Shown piece after piece: positions 43,812 through 52,039 of a DNA stretch of 64,000 bases. The DNA is from CAVQUE01 sp046290435. GTDB lineage: Bacteria; Actinomycetota; Acidimicrobiia; Acidimicrobiales; UBA8592. The stretch is taken from positions 62,001 through 126,000 of the forward strand of contig JBKAGO010000037.1 of assembly GCA_046290435.1 (NCBI GenBank), written 5' to 3'. Both the position numbers and the translations under genes were made by a program. Every line of letters begins with the position of its first letter. The first letter of the stretch is position 1. Below the pieces are notes generated by a model that ran no database searches, was not told the DNA's origin, and was given only the letters and a program-made list of their open reading frames with translations.

Positions 43812-46052
43812 TCAGCCCACGTCGGATCGGGTGGAGGCGAAGCGGCGGAGCCGGAGGCTGTTGGCCACGACGCTGACCGACGAGAACGCCATGGCCGCAC
43901 CGGCCAGCATCGGGCTCAAGAACCCGGCTGCGGCCACAGGGATGGCCGCGGTGTTGTAGGCGAATGCCCAGAACAGGTTCTGGGCGATCGTGCGGTAGGT
44001 ACGCCGGGACAACGCGATTGCGTCGACGACCCCGCCGAGATCGGCCCGCGTGAGGGTGAGGTCGCTGGACTCGATGGCCACGTCGGTGCCCGTGCCGATG
44101 GCGACGCCGAGGTCCGCCTGCACCAGCGCCGGGGCGTCGTTGACGCCGTCGCCGACCATCGCGACGATCTCGCCCTGGCCCTGCAGCCGTTCGATCTCGC
44201 GGAGCTTGTCCTCGGGGAGGACCTCGGCGATGACCCGGTCGATGCCGACCTCGGCGGCGATGGCTTGGGCAGTGCGAGCGTTGTCGCCGGTGATCATCGT
44301 CACCGTGAGGCCGAGTCCGTGCAGCGCGGCGACGGTGGCGGCGGCGTCGTCCTTGAGGGTGTCGGCCACGGCGAGGACGCCGCGGATGGCGCCGTCCCAG
44401 CCGGCGAAGACGGCGGTTCGGCCGAGATGCTCGAGCTCGACGGCCCGGCGGTCGAGCTCGTCGGGGAGCGCAAGGCCCGCCTCTGCGGCGAGTTCTCGTC
44501 GCCCGACCCAGACACGGGTGTCGTCGACGTCGGCACGGATGCCGTGGCCGACGATCGTGGTGAACCCGGTGACCGCCGGCAGCGACCCCACCCGCTCGCG
44601 GGCGGCCTCGGCGATGGCCTGACCGATGGGGTGTTCGCTGTCGGCCTCGACGGCGCCTGCCCGTGTCAGCAGCTCGCGCTCGTCGACATCGTCGGCGGTG
44701 ATGACGTCGGTGAGGGCCATGGCGCCGCGGGTGAGGGTCCCGGTCTTGTCGAAGACCACCGTGGTGATCTTTCCGGCTCGTTCGAGGACCTCGACCGATT
44801 TGATGAGGATGCCGAGCTGGGCGCCCCGCCCCGTGCCGACCATGATGGCCACCGGCGTCGCGAGGCCCAGCGCGCAGGGGCAGGCGACGATGAGCACGGC
44901 GACCGCCGCGTAGATGCCGTCGCCGACGTCGCCTCCGATGACGGCCCAGCCGACGAACGTGGCCAGAGCGATGACGATGACGACCGGCACGAACACCGCC
45001 GAGATGCGGTCGGCCAGGCGCTGGGCTGCGGACTTGCCGGTCTGGGCCGCCTCGACGATGTCGACGATCCGGGCCAGGGCGGTATCGGCGCCGACCCTCG
45101 TGGCACGCACGGTGAGCACGCCGGAGGTGTTGACCGTGGCGCCGGCGACGCGGTCGCCCTGGGCCTTGTCGACGGGCAGCGACTCGCCGGTGAGCATCGA
45201 TTCGTCGACAGCGCTGGCGCCGTCGACGACCTCGCCGTCGACGGGGACCTTCTCGCCCGGACGCACCTTGACGACGTCGCCGACGACGACGGACTCGACG
45301 GGCACCATGGTCTCGACCCCGTCGCGGACGAGGCGGGCCTCCTTCGCCCCCAACTCCGCCAGGGCCCGGATGGCCTTGCCGGCCCGGCCCTTGGCACTGG
45401 CCTCGAGGTACCGCCCGAGGCAGATGAAGAACATGATGATGACCGCGGCCTCGAAGTACAGCTCCATGCCGTCGGTGAGGAGTTGGTAGACGCTGAAGGT
45501 GAACGCCGACAGCGTCCCGAGCGCGATGAGCGTGTCCATGTTGGCGCTGCGGTGGCGGGTCTGGCGGGCAGCGCCGGCCAGGATCGGCCAGCCGACGTAG
45601 AACTGCACCGGGATCGCCGCGGCGAACTGGAGCCAGCGCAGCCACGTGTTGTGCATGGCCAGGTCGTGGTACAGCATCGTCGACGCCATGAAGACGGCGA
45701 TGGGCAACGCGAACAGGGTCCGTCGGCGCCAGGTCCGCTGGAGTTCGGCCTCGGCCAGGTCGGCCCGTTCGGCGCGTTCGGCGGGGGTGAGGGGCGCCTC
45801 GGCGGCGGTGTCGTCGGTGGGCACCTCGGTCTGCAGGACATAGCCGGCCCGCTCGACGACGGCCGCGAGTTCGGCGACGTCGACGCCGGGCTCGGCTTCG
45901 ATGTGGGCACGCCCGGTGGCGTAGTTGACCTCGGCGTTGTGGACGCCTTCCTGCTTGGACAGGACTCGTTGGACCCTCGCGGCACACGACCCGCAGGTCA
46001 TGCCCTCGACGGCGGCATCGATGACGAGATCCGATGGGTGGGTTGTGGACAC
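43812..46052 (-). CDS. copA: Copper-translocating P-type ATPase
   Basis: 746 aa from GTG 46052, preceded by GAGGAGG. There is one N-terminal metal-binding domain with GMTCGSC (Cys20, Cys23), two pre-helices, the actuator TGES motif, the transport motif CPC (about 391-393, ACPCALG), the phosphorylation site DKTGT (about 431), the SEHPIG histidine, TGDN and GDGVNDAP. The last helices carry YN (AYNTAAIPV) and SSVSVVANSLRL, the Cu+ (P1B-1) pattern. It exports copper. It lies directly below the MerR-type gene, whose coding end holds its promoter. Confidence 0.93.
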   Translation of the reverse strand: MSTTHPSDLVIDAAVEGMTCGSCAARVQRVLSKQEGVHNAEVNYATGRAHIEAEPGVDVAELAAVVERAGYVLQTEVPTDDTAAEAPLTPAERAERADLAEAELQRTWRRRTLFALPIAVFMASTMLYHDLAMHNTWLRWLQFAAAIPVQFYVGWPILAGAARQTRHRSANMDTLIALGTLSAFTFSVYQLLTDGMELYFEAAVIIMFFICLGRYLEASAKGRAGKAIRALAELGAKEARLVRDGVETMVPVESVVVGDVVKVRPGEKVPVDGEVVDGASAVDESMLTGESLPVDKAQGDRVAGATVNTSGVLTVRATRVGADTALARIVDIVEAAQTGKSAAQRLADRISAVFVPVVIVIALATFVGWAVIGGDVGDGIYAAVAVLIVACPCALGLATPVAIMVGTGRGAQLGILIKSVEVLERAGKITTVVFDKTGTLTRGAMALTDVITADDVDERELLTRAGAVEADSEHPIGQAIAEAARERVGSLPAVTGFTTIVGHGIRADVDDTRVWVGRRELAAEAGLALPDELDRRAVELEHLGRTAVFAGWDGAIRGVLAVADTLKDDAAATVAALHGLGLTVTMITGDNARTAQAIAAEVGIDRVIAEVLPEDKLREIERLQGQGEIVAMVGDGVNDAPALVQADLGVAIGTGTDVAIESSDLTLTRADLGGVVDAIALSRRTYRTIAQNLFWAFAYNTAAIPVAAAGFLSPMLAGAAMAFSSVSVVANSLRLRRFASTRSDVG

Positions 46053-46109
46053 GGGCACCTCCTCGATCCGACGCATCCGCGAACGGGGGCCACGGCTGCG
46101 ACATCTCCC

Positions 46110-46141
46110 ATGCTAGAGATTCCAGTGCACTGGAAGGTCAA
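46110..46141 (-). promoter_or_regulatory. MerR/CueR-type promoter of copA
   Basis: On the minus strand: -35 TTGACC (46136-46141), a 20-base spacer holding the perfect palindrome TTCCAGTGCACTGGAA (46120-46135), and -10 TAGCAT (46110-46115). An over-long spacer with an internal dyad is the hallmark of MerR-family activation. It overlaps the last four bases of the regulator gene. Confidence 0.87.
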
Positions 46142-46587
46142 GGGGTTTCGGTCACACCACCGGACCCAGCACCGGACCCACCACCGGATCCACCACCGAC
46201 GATGACCTGGCAACGCTGGGCGTCGGTGCAGGTCTCCGGGTCGAGCCCGGCCGCCCGGTCCGCCAGCTCGGCGAGCTCGTGCCGTTGGCGCCGCATCGCC
46301 TCGATCTGGGCATCGATGGCGTCGAGGTGACGCAGCAGCAGCTCGCGGGTGTGGGCGCAGCTCTGGCCGCCGGCGTCCTTGATCTCGAGGATCGACCGGA
46401 TCTCGGCCAGGGTGAGCCCACTGGCCTGGGCCTGCTTGACGAACCGGAGTCGCTCCACGACATCGACGCCGTAGTCGCGATAACCCGACTGCGTGCGGCC
46501 GGGTTCGGGCACGAGACCGATCGACTCGTAGTAGCGGATGGTCTTGGTCGTCAGTCCGACCTCGTCGGCGAGCTCACCGATCCTCAT
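46138..46587 (-). CDS. MerR-family heavy-metal-responsive regulator (CueR-like)
   Basis: 149 aa. The winged helix starts MRIGELADEVGLTTKTIRYY, with the usual GLxPxPxRxxxGYRxY region, a dimerisation helix, and a C-terminal metal loop CTDAQRC (two Cys six apart). CueR has a similar two-Cys loop for Cu+. A Gly/Ser-rich tail follows that is not part of the fold. It should activate the copA promoter that overlaps its own 3' end. Confidence 0.88.
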   Translation of the reverse strand: MRIGELADEVGLTTKTIRYYESIGLVPEPGRTQSGYRDYGVDVVERLRFVKQAQASGLTLAEIRSILEIKDAGGQSCAHTRELLLRHLDAIDAQIEAMRRQRHELAELADRAAGLDPETCTDAQRCQVIVGGGSGGGSGAGSGGVTETP

Positions 46588-46703
46588 GACCGATCACGGT
46601 ACCGCGCCCATGGCAACCGCTCGGCTCGGACCCTGCCGAGTCCCAGCGCACACGAGAGCACGCAACAACAACACCGCCGCCGGCGTCGGCGTCGGCGTCG
46701 GCG

Positions 46704-46746
46704 ATGTACAACACCCGTTGCATGACGTGCAACGGGCGTTGTACAT
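46704..46746. promoter_or_regulatory. Tandem dyad operator upstream of the flavin dehydrogenase gene
   Basis: Two 16-base sites, TACAACACCCGTTGCA (46707-46722) and TGCAACGGGCGTTGTA (46728-46743), both TRCAAC-N4-GTTGYA, are 21 bases apart (two helical turns) and form a larger inverted repeat with 19-base arms (18 of 19 pairing). A TACATT box at 46742-46747 suggests the sites overlap the promoter. The binding protein is unknown. Confidence 0.75.
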
Positions 46747-46801
46747 TGCGGCGACAGGCCGCGTCGTCGGGCCCGACCGTGGGTCCGGGCAGGGGGAACC
46801 A

Positions 46802-48265
46802 ATGAACGATCTCGAACCACCGATCGGCGTGGGGCACGTTCCGGGCTGGGACCGCTCGGCCGACGTGCTCGTGCTGGGCCTCGGCGTCGCCGGCGTGTGC
46901 GCCGCGCTCGAGGCCCATCGATCGGACGCGGACGTGCTGGTGATCGAACGTGCCAGCGCCGGCGGCGGCGCGAGCGCCACCTCCGAGGGCATCTTCTACC
47001 TGGGCGGCGGTACATCGCTGCAACGGGACCTCGCCGTCGAGGACTCCCCTGACGACATGTACGCCTTCATGCGGGCGTCCACCACCACACCCGACGACGA
47101 CATGTTGCGGCTGTTCTGCGACGAGAGCCCTGCACACTTCGACTGGCTCGAGGCCCAGGGCGTGCCGTTCGAGCGCAAGGCGTTCATCGGCAAGGCCGTT
47201 GCGGTCAACACCGGCGAAGGCCTGCTCAGCACCGGCAACGAGAAGGTGTGGCCGTTCCGCGACATCGCGAAGCCGGCGATGCGCGGCCATCAGACACGGG
47301 CGCATCCGGGCGAGCGCGGCGGCATCCACGCCATGAACGCGCTCCTGGCCACCTTCGCCGCCGAGGGCATCGACGCCATGTACGACACCCGCGTCGTGGG
47401 CTTCGTGGTCGACGAGACCGGACGCGTCGTCGGCGCCAAGGTGCGTCACGCCGGCGAGGACCGCTGGGTCGAGGGGCGCCGCGGCGTGATCCTCGCGACG
47501 GGCAGCTTCAACCTCAACGACGAGATGACCTCGGCCAACCTCCCGGTCATCGGTAAGTACGGCACCCCGCTGGGCATCGAGACCAACGACGGAGCGGGCG
47601 TGCTACTGGGCGAATCGGTCGGGGTCGACACCCAGGGCATGGACGGCGTGATCGCCACGGCGTCGATCTACCCGCCGGCGGACAACATCAAGGGCATCGT
47701 CGTCAACAGCCTGGGCCGGCGGTTCGTGGCCGAGGACTCCTACCACGGGCGCCTCGCCTGGTTCGTCGAACGCCAGCCCGATCACCGGGCCTGGCTCATC
47801 CTCGACGAGGAGATCTTCGGGTACCCCACCAAGGGCTCGCACACGATGGTCGGCGGGTTCGAGACCATCGCGGAGCTGGAACAGGAGCTCGACATGCCCG
47901 CGGGATCGGTGGCCGGGACGCTGGCGGAGTACAACCGCGATGTCGCCGACGGCATCGACCGCCAGTTCCGCAAGCACCCGGACTGGCTGAAGGCCCTCGA
48001 GCCGCCGTTCGTGGCGTTCGACATCTCGATCACCAGCTCGGACTACCACTACATCTCCCTCGGCGGCCTCCACGCCGACACCTACGGGCGGGCCCTCGAC
48101 GCCTCGGGCCAACCGGTCCCGGGCCTGTACGCGGTGGGCGCATGCGCCGCCCACTTCCCCCAGAACGGCGCCGAGTACGCCAGCGGCATGAGCCTCGGCC
48201 CCGGATCGTTCTTCGGCCGCCGCGCCGGCCGCCACGCGGCCCTGGGCGGCGGCGAGCTCGCCTGA
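46802..48265 (+). CDS. FAD-dependent dehydrogenase of the fumarate reductase / 3-ketosteroid dehydrogenase family
   Basis: 487 aa. The N-terminal FAD site is ADVLVLGLGVAGVCAALEAH (GxGxxG), then ASATSEGIFYLGGGTS, an inserted capping domain (about 120-350), ILATGSFNLNDEM and the C-terminal GLYAVGACAAHF...EYASGMSLG closing the FAD pocket. This is the flavoprotein family of fumarate reductases, KstD and urocanate reductases; capping-domain residues do not match fumarate reductase clearly, so a ketosteroid or cyclic-enone substrate is more likely. It is monocistronic behind a strong tandem operator. The TetR gene at 48329 is a possible partner. Confidence 0.83.
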   Translation: MNDLEPPIGVGHVPGWDRSADVLVLGLGVAGVCAALEAHRSDADVLVIERASAGGGASATSEGIFYLGGGTSLQRDLAVEDSPDDMYAFMRASTTTPDDDMLRLFCDESPAHFDWLEAQGVPFERKAFIGKAVAVNTGEGLLSTGNEKVWPFRDIAKPAMRGHQTRAHPGERGGIHAMNALLATFAAEGIDAMYDTRVVGFVVDETGRVVGAKVRHAGEDRWVEGRRGVILATGSFNLNDEMTSANLPVIGKYGTPLGIETNDGAGVLLGESVGVDTQGMDGVIATASIYPPADNIKGIVVNSLGRRFVAEDSYHGRLAWFVERQPDHRAWLILDEEIFGYPTKGSHTMVGGFETIAELEQELDMPAGSVAGTLAEYNRDVADGIDRQFRKHPDWLKALEPPFVAFDISITSSDYHYISLGGLHADTYGRALDASGQPVPGLYAVGACAAHFPQNGAEYASGMSLGPGSFFGRRAGRHAALGGGELA

Positions 48266-48328
48266 CCCCTCCGACACCAGAGCGGTGCACGGCCGCCGCG
48301 GGCCAGCCGCGCGTCGTTTCGAGAAGGG

Positions 48329-48892
48329 TCAGCCAGGTCGGGCGGCAGCGAGGAAGCCGTCGACGACCGCGTCGGCGAGGCGCGAGTCGAGCGGCACCAT
48401 GTCGGTCAGCAGCGCGAACAGCAGCGGGCCGAACAGTTGGGCGGCCGCGATGTCGGAGGTGACGTGGTCGGCGACGGCGCCTTCGTGCCGCCCCCGCTCG
48501 AGCACGACCTCGAGCGCGTCGGTCTGGCGCCGATTCACGCCGGCCGCGATCTCCGCGATGCCGGCCTCGTGATGCTTGAGCATGAGCAGGGCGGGCAGCA
48601 TCCGCTGCCATCGGGGGTCGGAGAGGTCGGCGACGACGTAGGCCACGACATCGCGCAGGGCCTGCTCGAACGACGCATCCTCCGACGGTGGCGGCAGGTC
48701 GGGCGCAGAGCATTCGATGACGGCGACGAGCAGGTCGTCGCGGGAATCCCAGTGCCGGTAGATGGTGGTCTTCGCCACACCGGAGCGCGCCACCACCGCA
48801 TCGACGGTGACCGCGCCGGGCCCACCCTCGACGAGCAGGTCGGTCGCCGCCGCCAGAACGGCGGCTCGACTGCGGGCAACGCGCGCATCCAT
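48329..48892 (-). CDS. TetR-family transcriptional regulator
   Basis: 187 aa. The N-terminal HTH reads AVLAAATDLLVEGGPGAVTVDAV then SGVAKTTIYRHW, the standard TetR recognition helix; the C-terminal ligand domain resembles TetR_C of the AcrR type. It is divergent from the MFS exporter at 49048 with tandem operators in between, so it probably represses that exporter and itself. Confidence 0.88.
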   Translation of the reverse strand: MDARVARSRAAVLAAATDLLVEGGPGAVTVDAVVARSGVAKTTIYRHWDSRDDLLVAVIECSAPDLPPPSEDASFEQALRDVVAYVVADLSDPRWQRMLPALLMLKHHEAGIAEIAAGVNRRQTDALEVVLERGRHEGAVADHVTSDIAAAQLFGPLLFALLTDMVPLDSRLADAVVDGFLAAARPG

Positions 48893-48973
48893 GGAACTCC
48901 GACGATAGCGGCCACCCCTCGAGCCCCGTTGGGCACGACGTGACCGACTTCACGTGTGGATCGGCAAGATAAC

Positions 48974-49011
48974 GCTACGCTACCGTTTCGTAGCTACGCT
49001 ACGGTTTCGTA
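48974..49011. promoter_or_regulatory. Tandem TetR operator
   Basis: GCTACGCTACCGTTTCGTA (48974-48992) is followed immediately by GCTACGCTACGGTTTCGTA (48993-49011), one mismatch. Each unit carries an inverted GCTACG...CGTAGC or TACSGTTTCGTA dyad. A TACGGT box at 49000-49005 suggests the site covers the MFS promoter. Confidence 0.75.
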
Positions 49012-49047
49012 TTGTTTCCCCCTCGCCTCATGCCCACAGGAGCCCCC

Positions 49048-50607
49048 GTGACCCTCAGCTCGCCCCCGGCAGCCACCTCGGCACCGCCCGACCATGCTCC
49101 CGAGCTCGCCGACCCCCGACGCCTCCGGGCGATCCTCTTCGCCATGTGCACGGCGCTGGTCGCCGTCATCGCCTCGGTGTCGGGCCTGAACGTCGCCCAA
49201 CAGCAGATGGCGCTCGACCTCGGCGCCTCCCAGAGCACGGTGCTGTGGATCATCAACGGCTACACGGTCGCTCTCGCCGCACTCCTGCTGCCCATCGGCG
49301 CCATCGGCGACCGCTGGGGCCGACGGCGCGTCCTGCTCGCCGGCCTCTTCGTGTTCGCCGCCGCGAACACCGTCGCCGGCCTGTCGAGCGGCGCGAGCTC
49401 GGTGCTCGTGGCCCGAATCGTGGCCGGTGCCGGCGCCGCGATGATCATGCCTGTCACCCTCTCGGTCATCACGTCGAGCTTCCCGGCCGATCGCCGGGGC
49501 CGGGCCATCGGTGTCTGGGCCGGCTTCGCCGGTGCCGGCGGGATCATCGGACTGTTCGTTTCGTCGGCCATCGTCGACACCACCGATTGGCGCTGGGTGT
49601 TCGCCCTCCCCGTCGGCCTTGCCGTCGTCGCCGGCATCGTCGCGATCCGGACGGTGCCGGACTCCCGAGAGGCACACGAGGGCCGCTTCGACACCGTCGG
49701 CTCGATCCTGTCGGCGCTCGCCATCGGTGGCCTCGTCCTGGGCATCCACGAAGGACCCGAGATCGGCTGGGCCGACCCCATCACCCTCGCCGCACTGATC
49801 ATCGGAAGCCTGGCACTGGTGGGGTTCTTCGTCCTCGAGCGCCGCGCCGACCATCCGCTACTCGACGTGCGGGTGTTCGCCGACCGGGGGCTCGCCGCCG
49901 GTTCGGTGACGTTGCTGTTGGTGTTCGCGGTGATGTTCGGTCTGTTCCTGGTGATCGTCCAGTACCTCCAGGCCGTGCTCGGCTGGTCGGCACTGCGGTC
50001 GGCCACGGGCCTGCTCCCGATGGCCGCGGCGATGATGCCGCTGTCGACCGTCTCTCCGATCCTGGCCCAGCGGATCGGCAGCCGTCGTGTTCTACTCCTC
50101 GGCACCTCGCTGTTCACCACGGGCCTCGTGATGCTCGCCCTGATGACCTCGGTCGATGCCGGCTACCTGGGTGTCCTTCCCGGCCTGGTGGTGATCGGCG
50201 TCGGGATGGGCCTGGCGATGACACCGTCGACGACAGCCATCACCGAGGCGTTGCCCGCAGAGAAGCAGGGCGTCGCCTCGGCCCTGAACGACACCGTCCG
50301 AGAGGTCGGCGGCGCCGTCGGCATCGCACTGATCGGCTCGGTGCTCAACGCCGGCTACCGGAGCGAGGTCACCGCCGCCACCGAGGGCCTGCCACCCGAG
50401 CTCGCCGAGCCGGTCACCGACGGCATCGGCGGGGCGCTGGCGGTCGCGGGCTCGCTCGGCCCCGACGGCGCATCACTGGTGGACGCCGCCCGTGACGCAT
50501 TCGTGTTCGGCTGGGGCCAGGCGATGTGGGTCGGCGCTGCGATGGCGGCCGTCTCGGTGTTGTACCTGTTGGCGCGTGCCCCTGGACCGCGATCACCGGA
50601 GGCATAG
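49048..50607 (+). CDS. MFS drug exporter, DHA2 (14-helix) family
   Basis: 519 aa from GTG 49048 (CAGGAG six bases upstream; ATG 49030 is an alternative). Motif A lies in helix 2-3, IGAIGDRWGRRRVLLAG; motif C is in helix 5 (GFAGAGGIIGLFVSS); about 14 helices follow, with the DHA2-type LALGMGLAMTPSTT-like segment near helix 11. Such proteins expel hydrophobic cations, dyes and antibiotics using the proton gradient. Divergent TetR gene and tandem operators indicate inducible export. Confidence 0.9.
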   Translation: MTLSSPPAATSAPPDHAPELADPRRLRAILFAMCTALVAVIASVSGLNVAQQQMALDLGASQSTVLWIINGYTVALAALLLPIGAIGDRWGRRRVLLAGLFVFAAANTVAGLSSGASSVLVARIVAGAGAAMIMPVTLSVITSSFPADRRGRAIGVWAGFAGAGGIIGLFVSSAIVDTTDWRWVFALPVGLAVVAGIVAIRTVPDSREAHEGRFDTVGSILSALAIGGLVLGIHEGPEIGWADPITLAALIIGSLALVGFFVLERRADHPLLDVRVFADRGLAAGSVTLLLVFAVMFGLFLVIVQYLQAVLGWSALRSATGLLPMAAAMMPLSTVSPILAQRIGSRRVLLLGTSLFTTGLVMLALMTSVDAGYLGVLPGLVVIGVGMGLAMTPSTTAITEALPAEKQGVASALNDTVREVGGAVGIALIGSVLNAGYRSEVTAATEGLPPELAEPVTDGIGGALAVAGSLGPDGASLVDAARDAFVFGWGQAMWVGAAMAAVSVLYLLARAPGPRSPEA

Positions 50608-50660
50608 GCCGCAGCCGCGCACCGAATACCCCTTGCGCGTCGGCCGTCCCACCGCTACGG

Positions 50661-50676
50661 TCGAACATCTGTTCGC
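50661..50676. promoter_or_regulatory. LexA (SOS) box-like dyad
   Basis: TCGAACATCTGTTCGC has the perfect arms CGAAC-N4-GTTCG of the actinobacterial SOS box (TCGAAC-N4-GTTCGA), with one outer mismatch. It overlaps a TACGGT -10-like box at 50656-50661 and lies about 150 bases upstream of the STAS gene. Confidence 0.6.
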
Positions 50677-50827
50677 AGCGGGTGGGGGCCGGGTTTCCGG
50701 CGAGGCGCCGTCGGGAACAGACCACCGAGTCGCGTCGTCACATGCAAGACGGCGACGACCCGACCGACAACCGACGACAGCACCTGCGGCGACCGTTCCG
50801 GTCGCCGTCCCTGACCACGAGGCAGCC

Positions 50828-51445
50828 ATGTCCGCACCCTTCCGAACCGAACCGACCCCGATCCACCAGGGTCGCCCGGTCCATCCCTCCCTCTTGGCCC
50901 CGACCCGACCGACCCTCGTCGAGATCGGCGAGGAGCCGCCGGTGGGCACCGAGCGCCGCCTGCCCGGCGGGGCTGCCCTGCTCGAGCGACGCCCCACCGC
51001 CGTCGTCGCCGAGCTCGCGCTCGTCGGCGAGGTCGATGCCTTCGATCGCGGGGCCGTCATCGATGCCTGCACGGCAGTGGGGCTCGAGGGCGCCCGCCAC
51101 CTGCGCATCGATGGTTCCGAGCTCGCGTTCGTCGACCTGCGCATCCTCGAGGCACTGGCCAAGGTCGCCCTGCACTTCCACCGCCACGGGGGCTCGTTCG
51201 AGCTCACGGGACTGCGCGAGCCATTCGCCTCGATGTGGGCCGACATCGACCCCGACGCGGCCGTACCCGCAGCGACCCCGCAGGGCCGACTCGACGACCG
51301 CGTCGTCGCCCTGCGCGGCCCGGATCTCGCCGCGGCGTCCCGGGGTTCGGCGGCCCCGGCGCCGCCGCAGACACCGATGCCGGCACTGCGCGTCGTCCCC
51401 GACCTCGGGGCGGACCGCGAAGATTCCCGGTCATGTCCGGCTTGA
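50828..51445 (+). CDS. STAS-domain protein (anti-sigma-factor-antagonist-like)
   Basis: 205 aa from ATG 50828. A Pro-rich N-terminal 45 residues is followed by a STAS fold (about 55-140): VVAELALVGEVDAFDRGAVI, then HLRIDGSELAFVDLRILEAL, with the phosphorylatable Ser position of anti-sigma antagonists falling at DGSELAFVD (Ser before Glu), although the usual DSSGL motif is not exact. A low-complexity Ala/Pro tail follows. STAS proteins pair with kinase-type anti-sigma factors; no such partner gene is adjacent. An SOS-like box lies upstream. Confidence 0.7.
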   Translation: MSAPFRTEPTPIHQGRPVHPSLLAPTRPTLVEIGEEPPVGTERRLPGGAALLERRPTAVVAELALVGEVDAFDRGAVIDACTAVGLEGARHLRIDGSELAFVDLRILEALAKVALHFHRHGGSFELTGLREPFASMWADIDPDAAVPAATPQGRLDDRVVALRGPDLAAASRGSAAPAPPQTPMPALRVVPDLGADREDSRSCPA

Positions 51446-51479
51446 GGACACGAGACGAGCGCGCCGGTTCGGCCGCCGA

Positions 51480-51947
51480 TCAGGCCGCGTCGGCCGACCG
51501 AGCCGCGAGCACCGCGCCGACGTTGCCCTCGAGCCACTCGACGAGCTCGGCCAGCATCCGAGCGACCTCACGGCCGGGATCGCTCAGCTCGTAGGCCACC
51601 CGCACGGGCGGGCCCTCGTCGACCGTGCGACGCACGAAACCGTCGGAGGCCAGCTGCTTGAGGGTCTGGGACAGCATCTTGTCGCTGACGCCCATGATGG
51701 TGGACGACAGCTCGCTGAAGCGCAGCGGTCGGCCCAGCAGCAGCACGAGGACCAGCACGCCCCAACGGCTCGTCACGTGATCGAGCAGCGCCCGCGACGG
51801 GCACTCGGGCGCATACACATCGCCGCGCCGCGCCTGGTCCTCGAGCTGACGGCGGATGTCGGCACCGGGCTCGACGGCGCGGTCATCGACGTCCACAGGG
51901 TCCAGTGCTGTTTCCGAGCGAGCGGCAGAGGGTTTCGTCGGCGGCAT
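51480..51947 (-). CDS. HxlR-family transcriptional regulator
   Basis: 155 aa. The family mark CPSRALLDHVTSRWGVLVL has the redox-type Cys before Pro, followed by the winged helix FSELSSTIMGVSDKMLSQTL and RTVDEGPPVRVAYELSDPG. HxlR proteins usually repress an adjacent oxidoreductase and respond to electrophiles or quinones through that Cys. It is divergent from an NmrA-type gene. A TAAGCT box (51954-51959, minus) six bases before ATG indicates a leaderless message. Confidence 0.9.
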   Translation of the reverse strand: MPPTKPSAARSETALDPVDVDDRAVEPGADIRRQLEDQARRGDVYAPECPSRALLDHVTSRWGVLVLVLLLGRPLRFSELSSTIMGVSDKMLSQTLKQLASDGFVRRTVDEGPPVRVAYELSDPGREVARMLAELVEWLEGNVGAVLAARSADAA

Positions 51948-51972
51948 CTCGGTAGCTTACCCAGAAGTAGGG

Positions 51973-51989
51973 ACTAACTGACAGATAGT
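51973..51989. promoter_or_regulatory. Probable HxlR operator
   Basis: ACTAACTGACAGATAGT is a 17-base dyad of the form ACTA-N-CTG-N-CAG-N-TAGT. It sits between the divergent starts, just upstream of a TACGGT box (51995-52000) for the oxidoreductase gene, so binding would block both promoters. Confidence 0.7.
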
Positions 51990-52039
51990 GCTTCTACGGT
52001 CATCGGTGTCACTCCCCCACTCGAATCAGGAGCACCACC

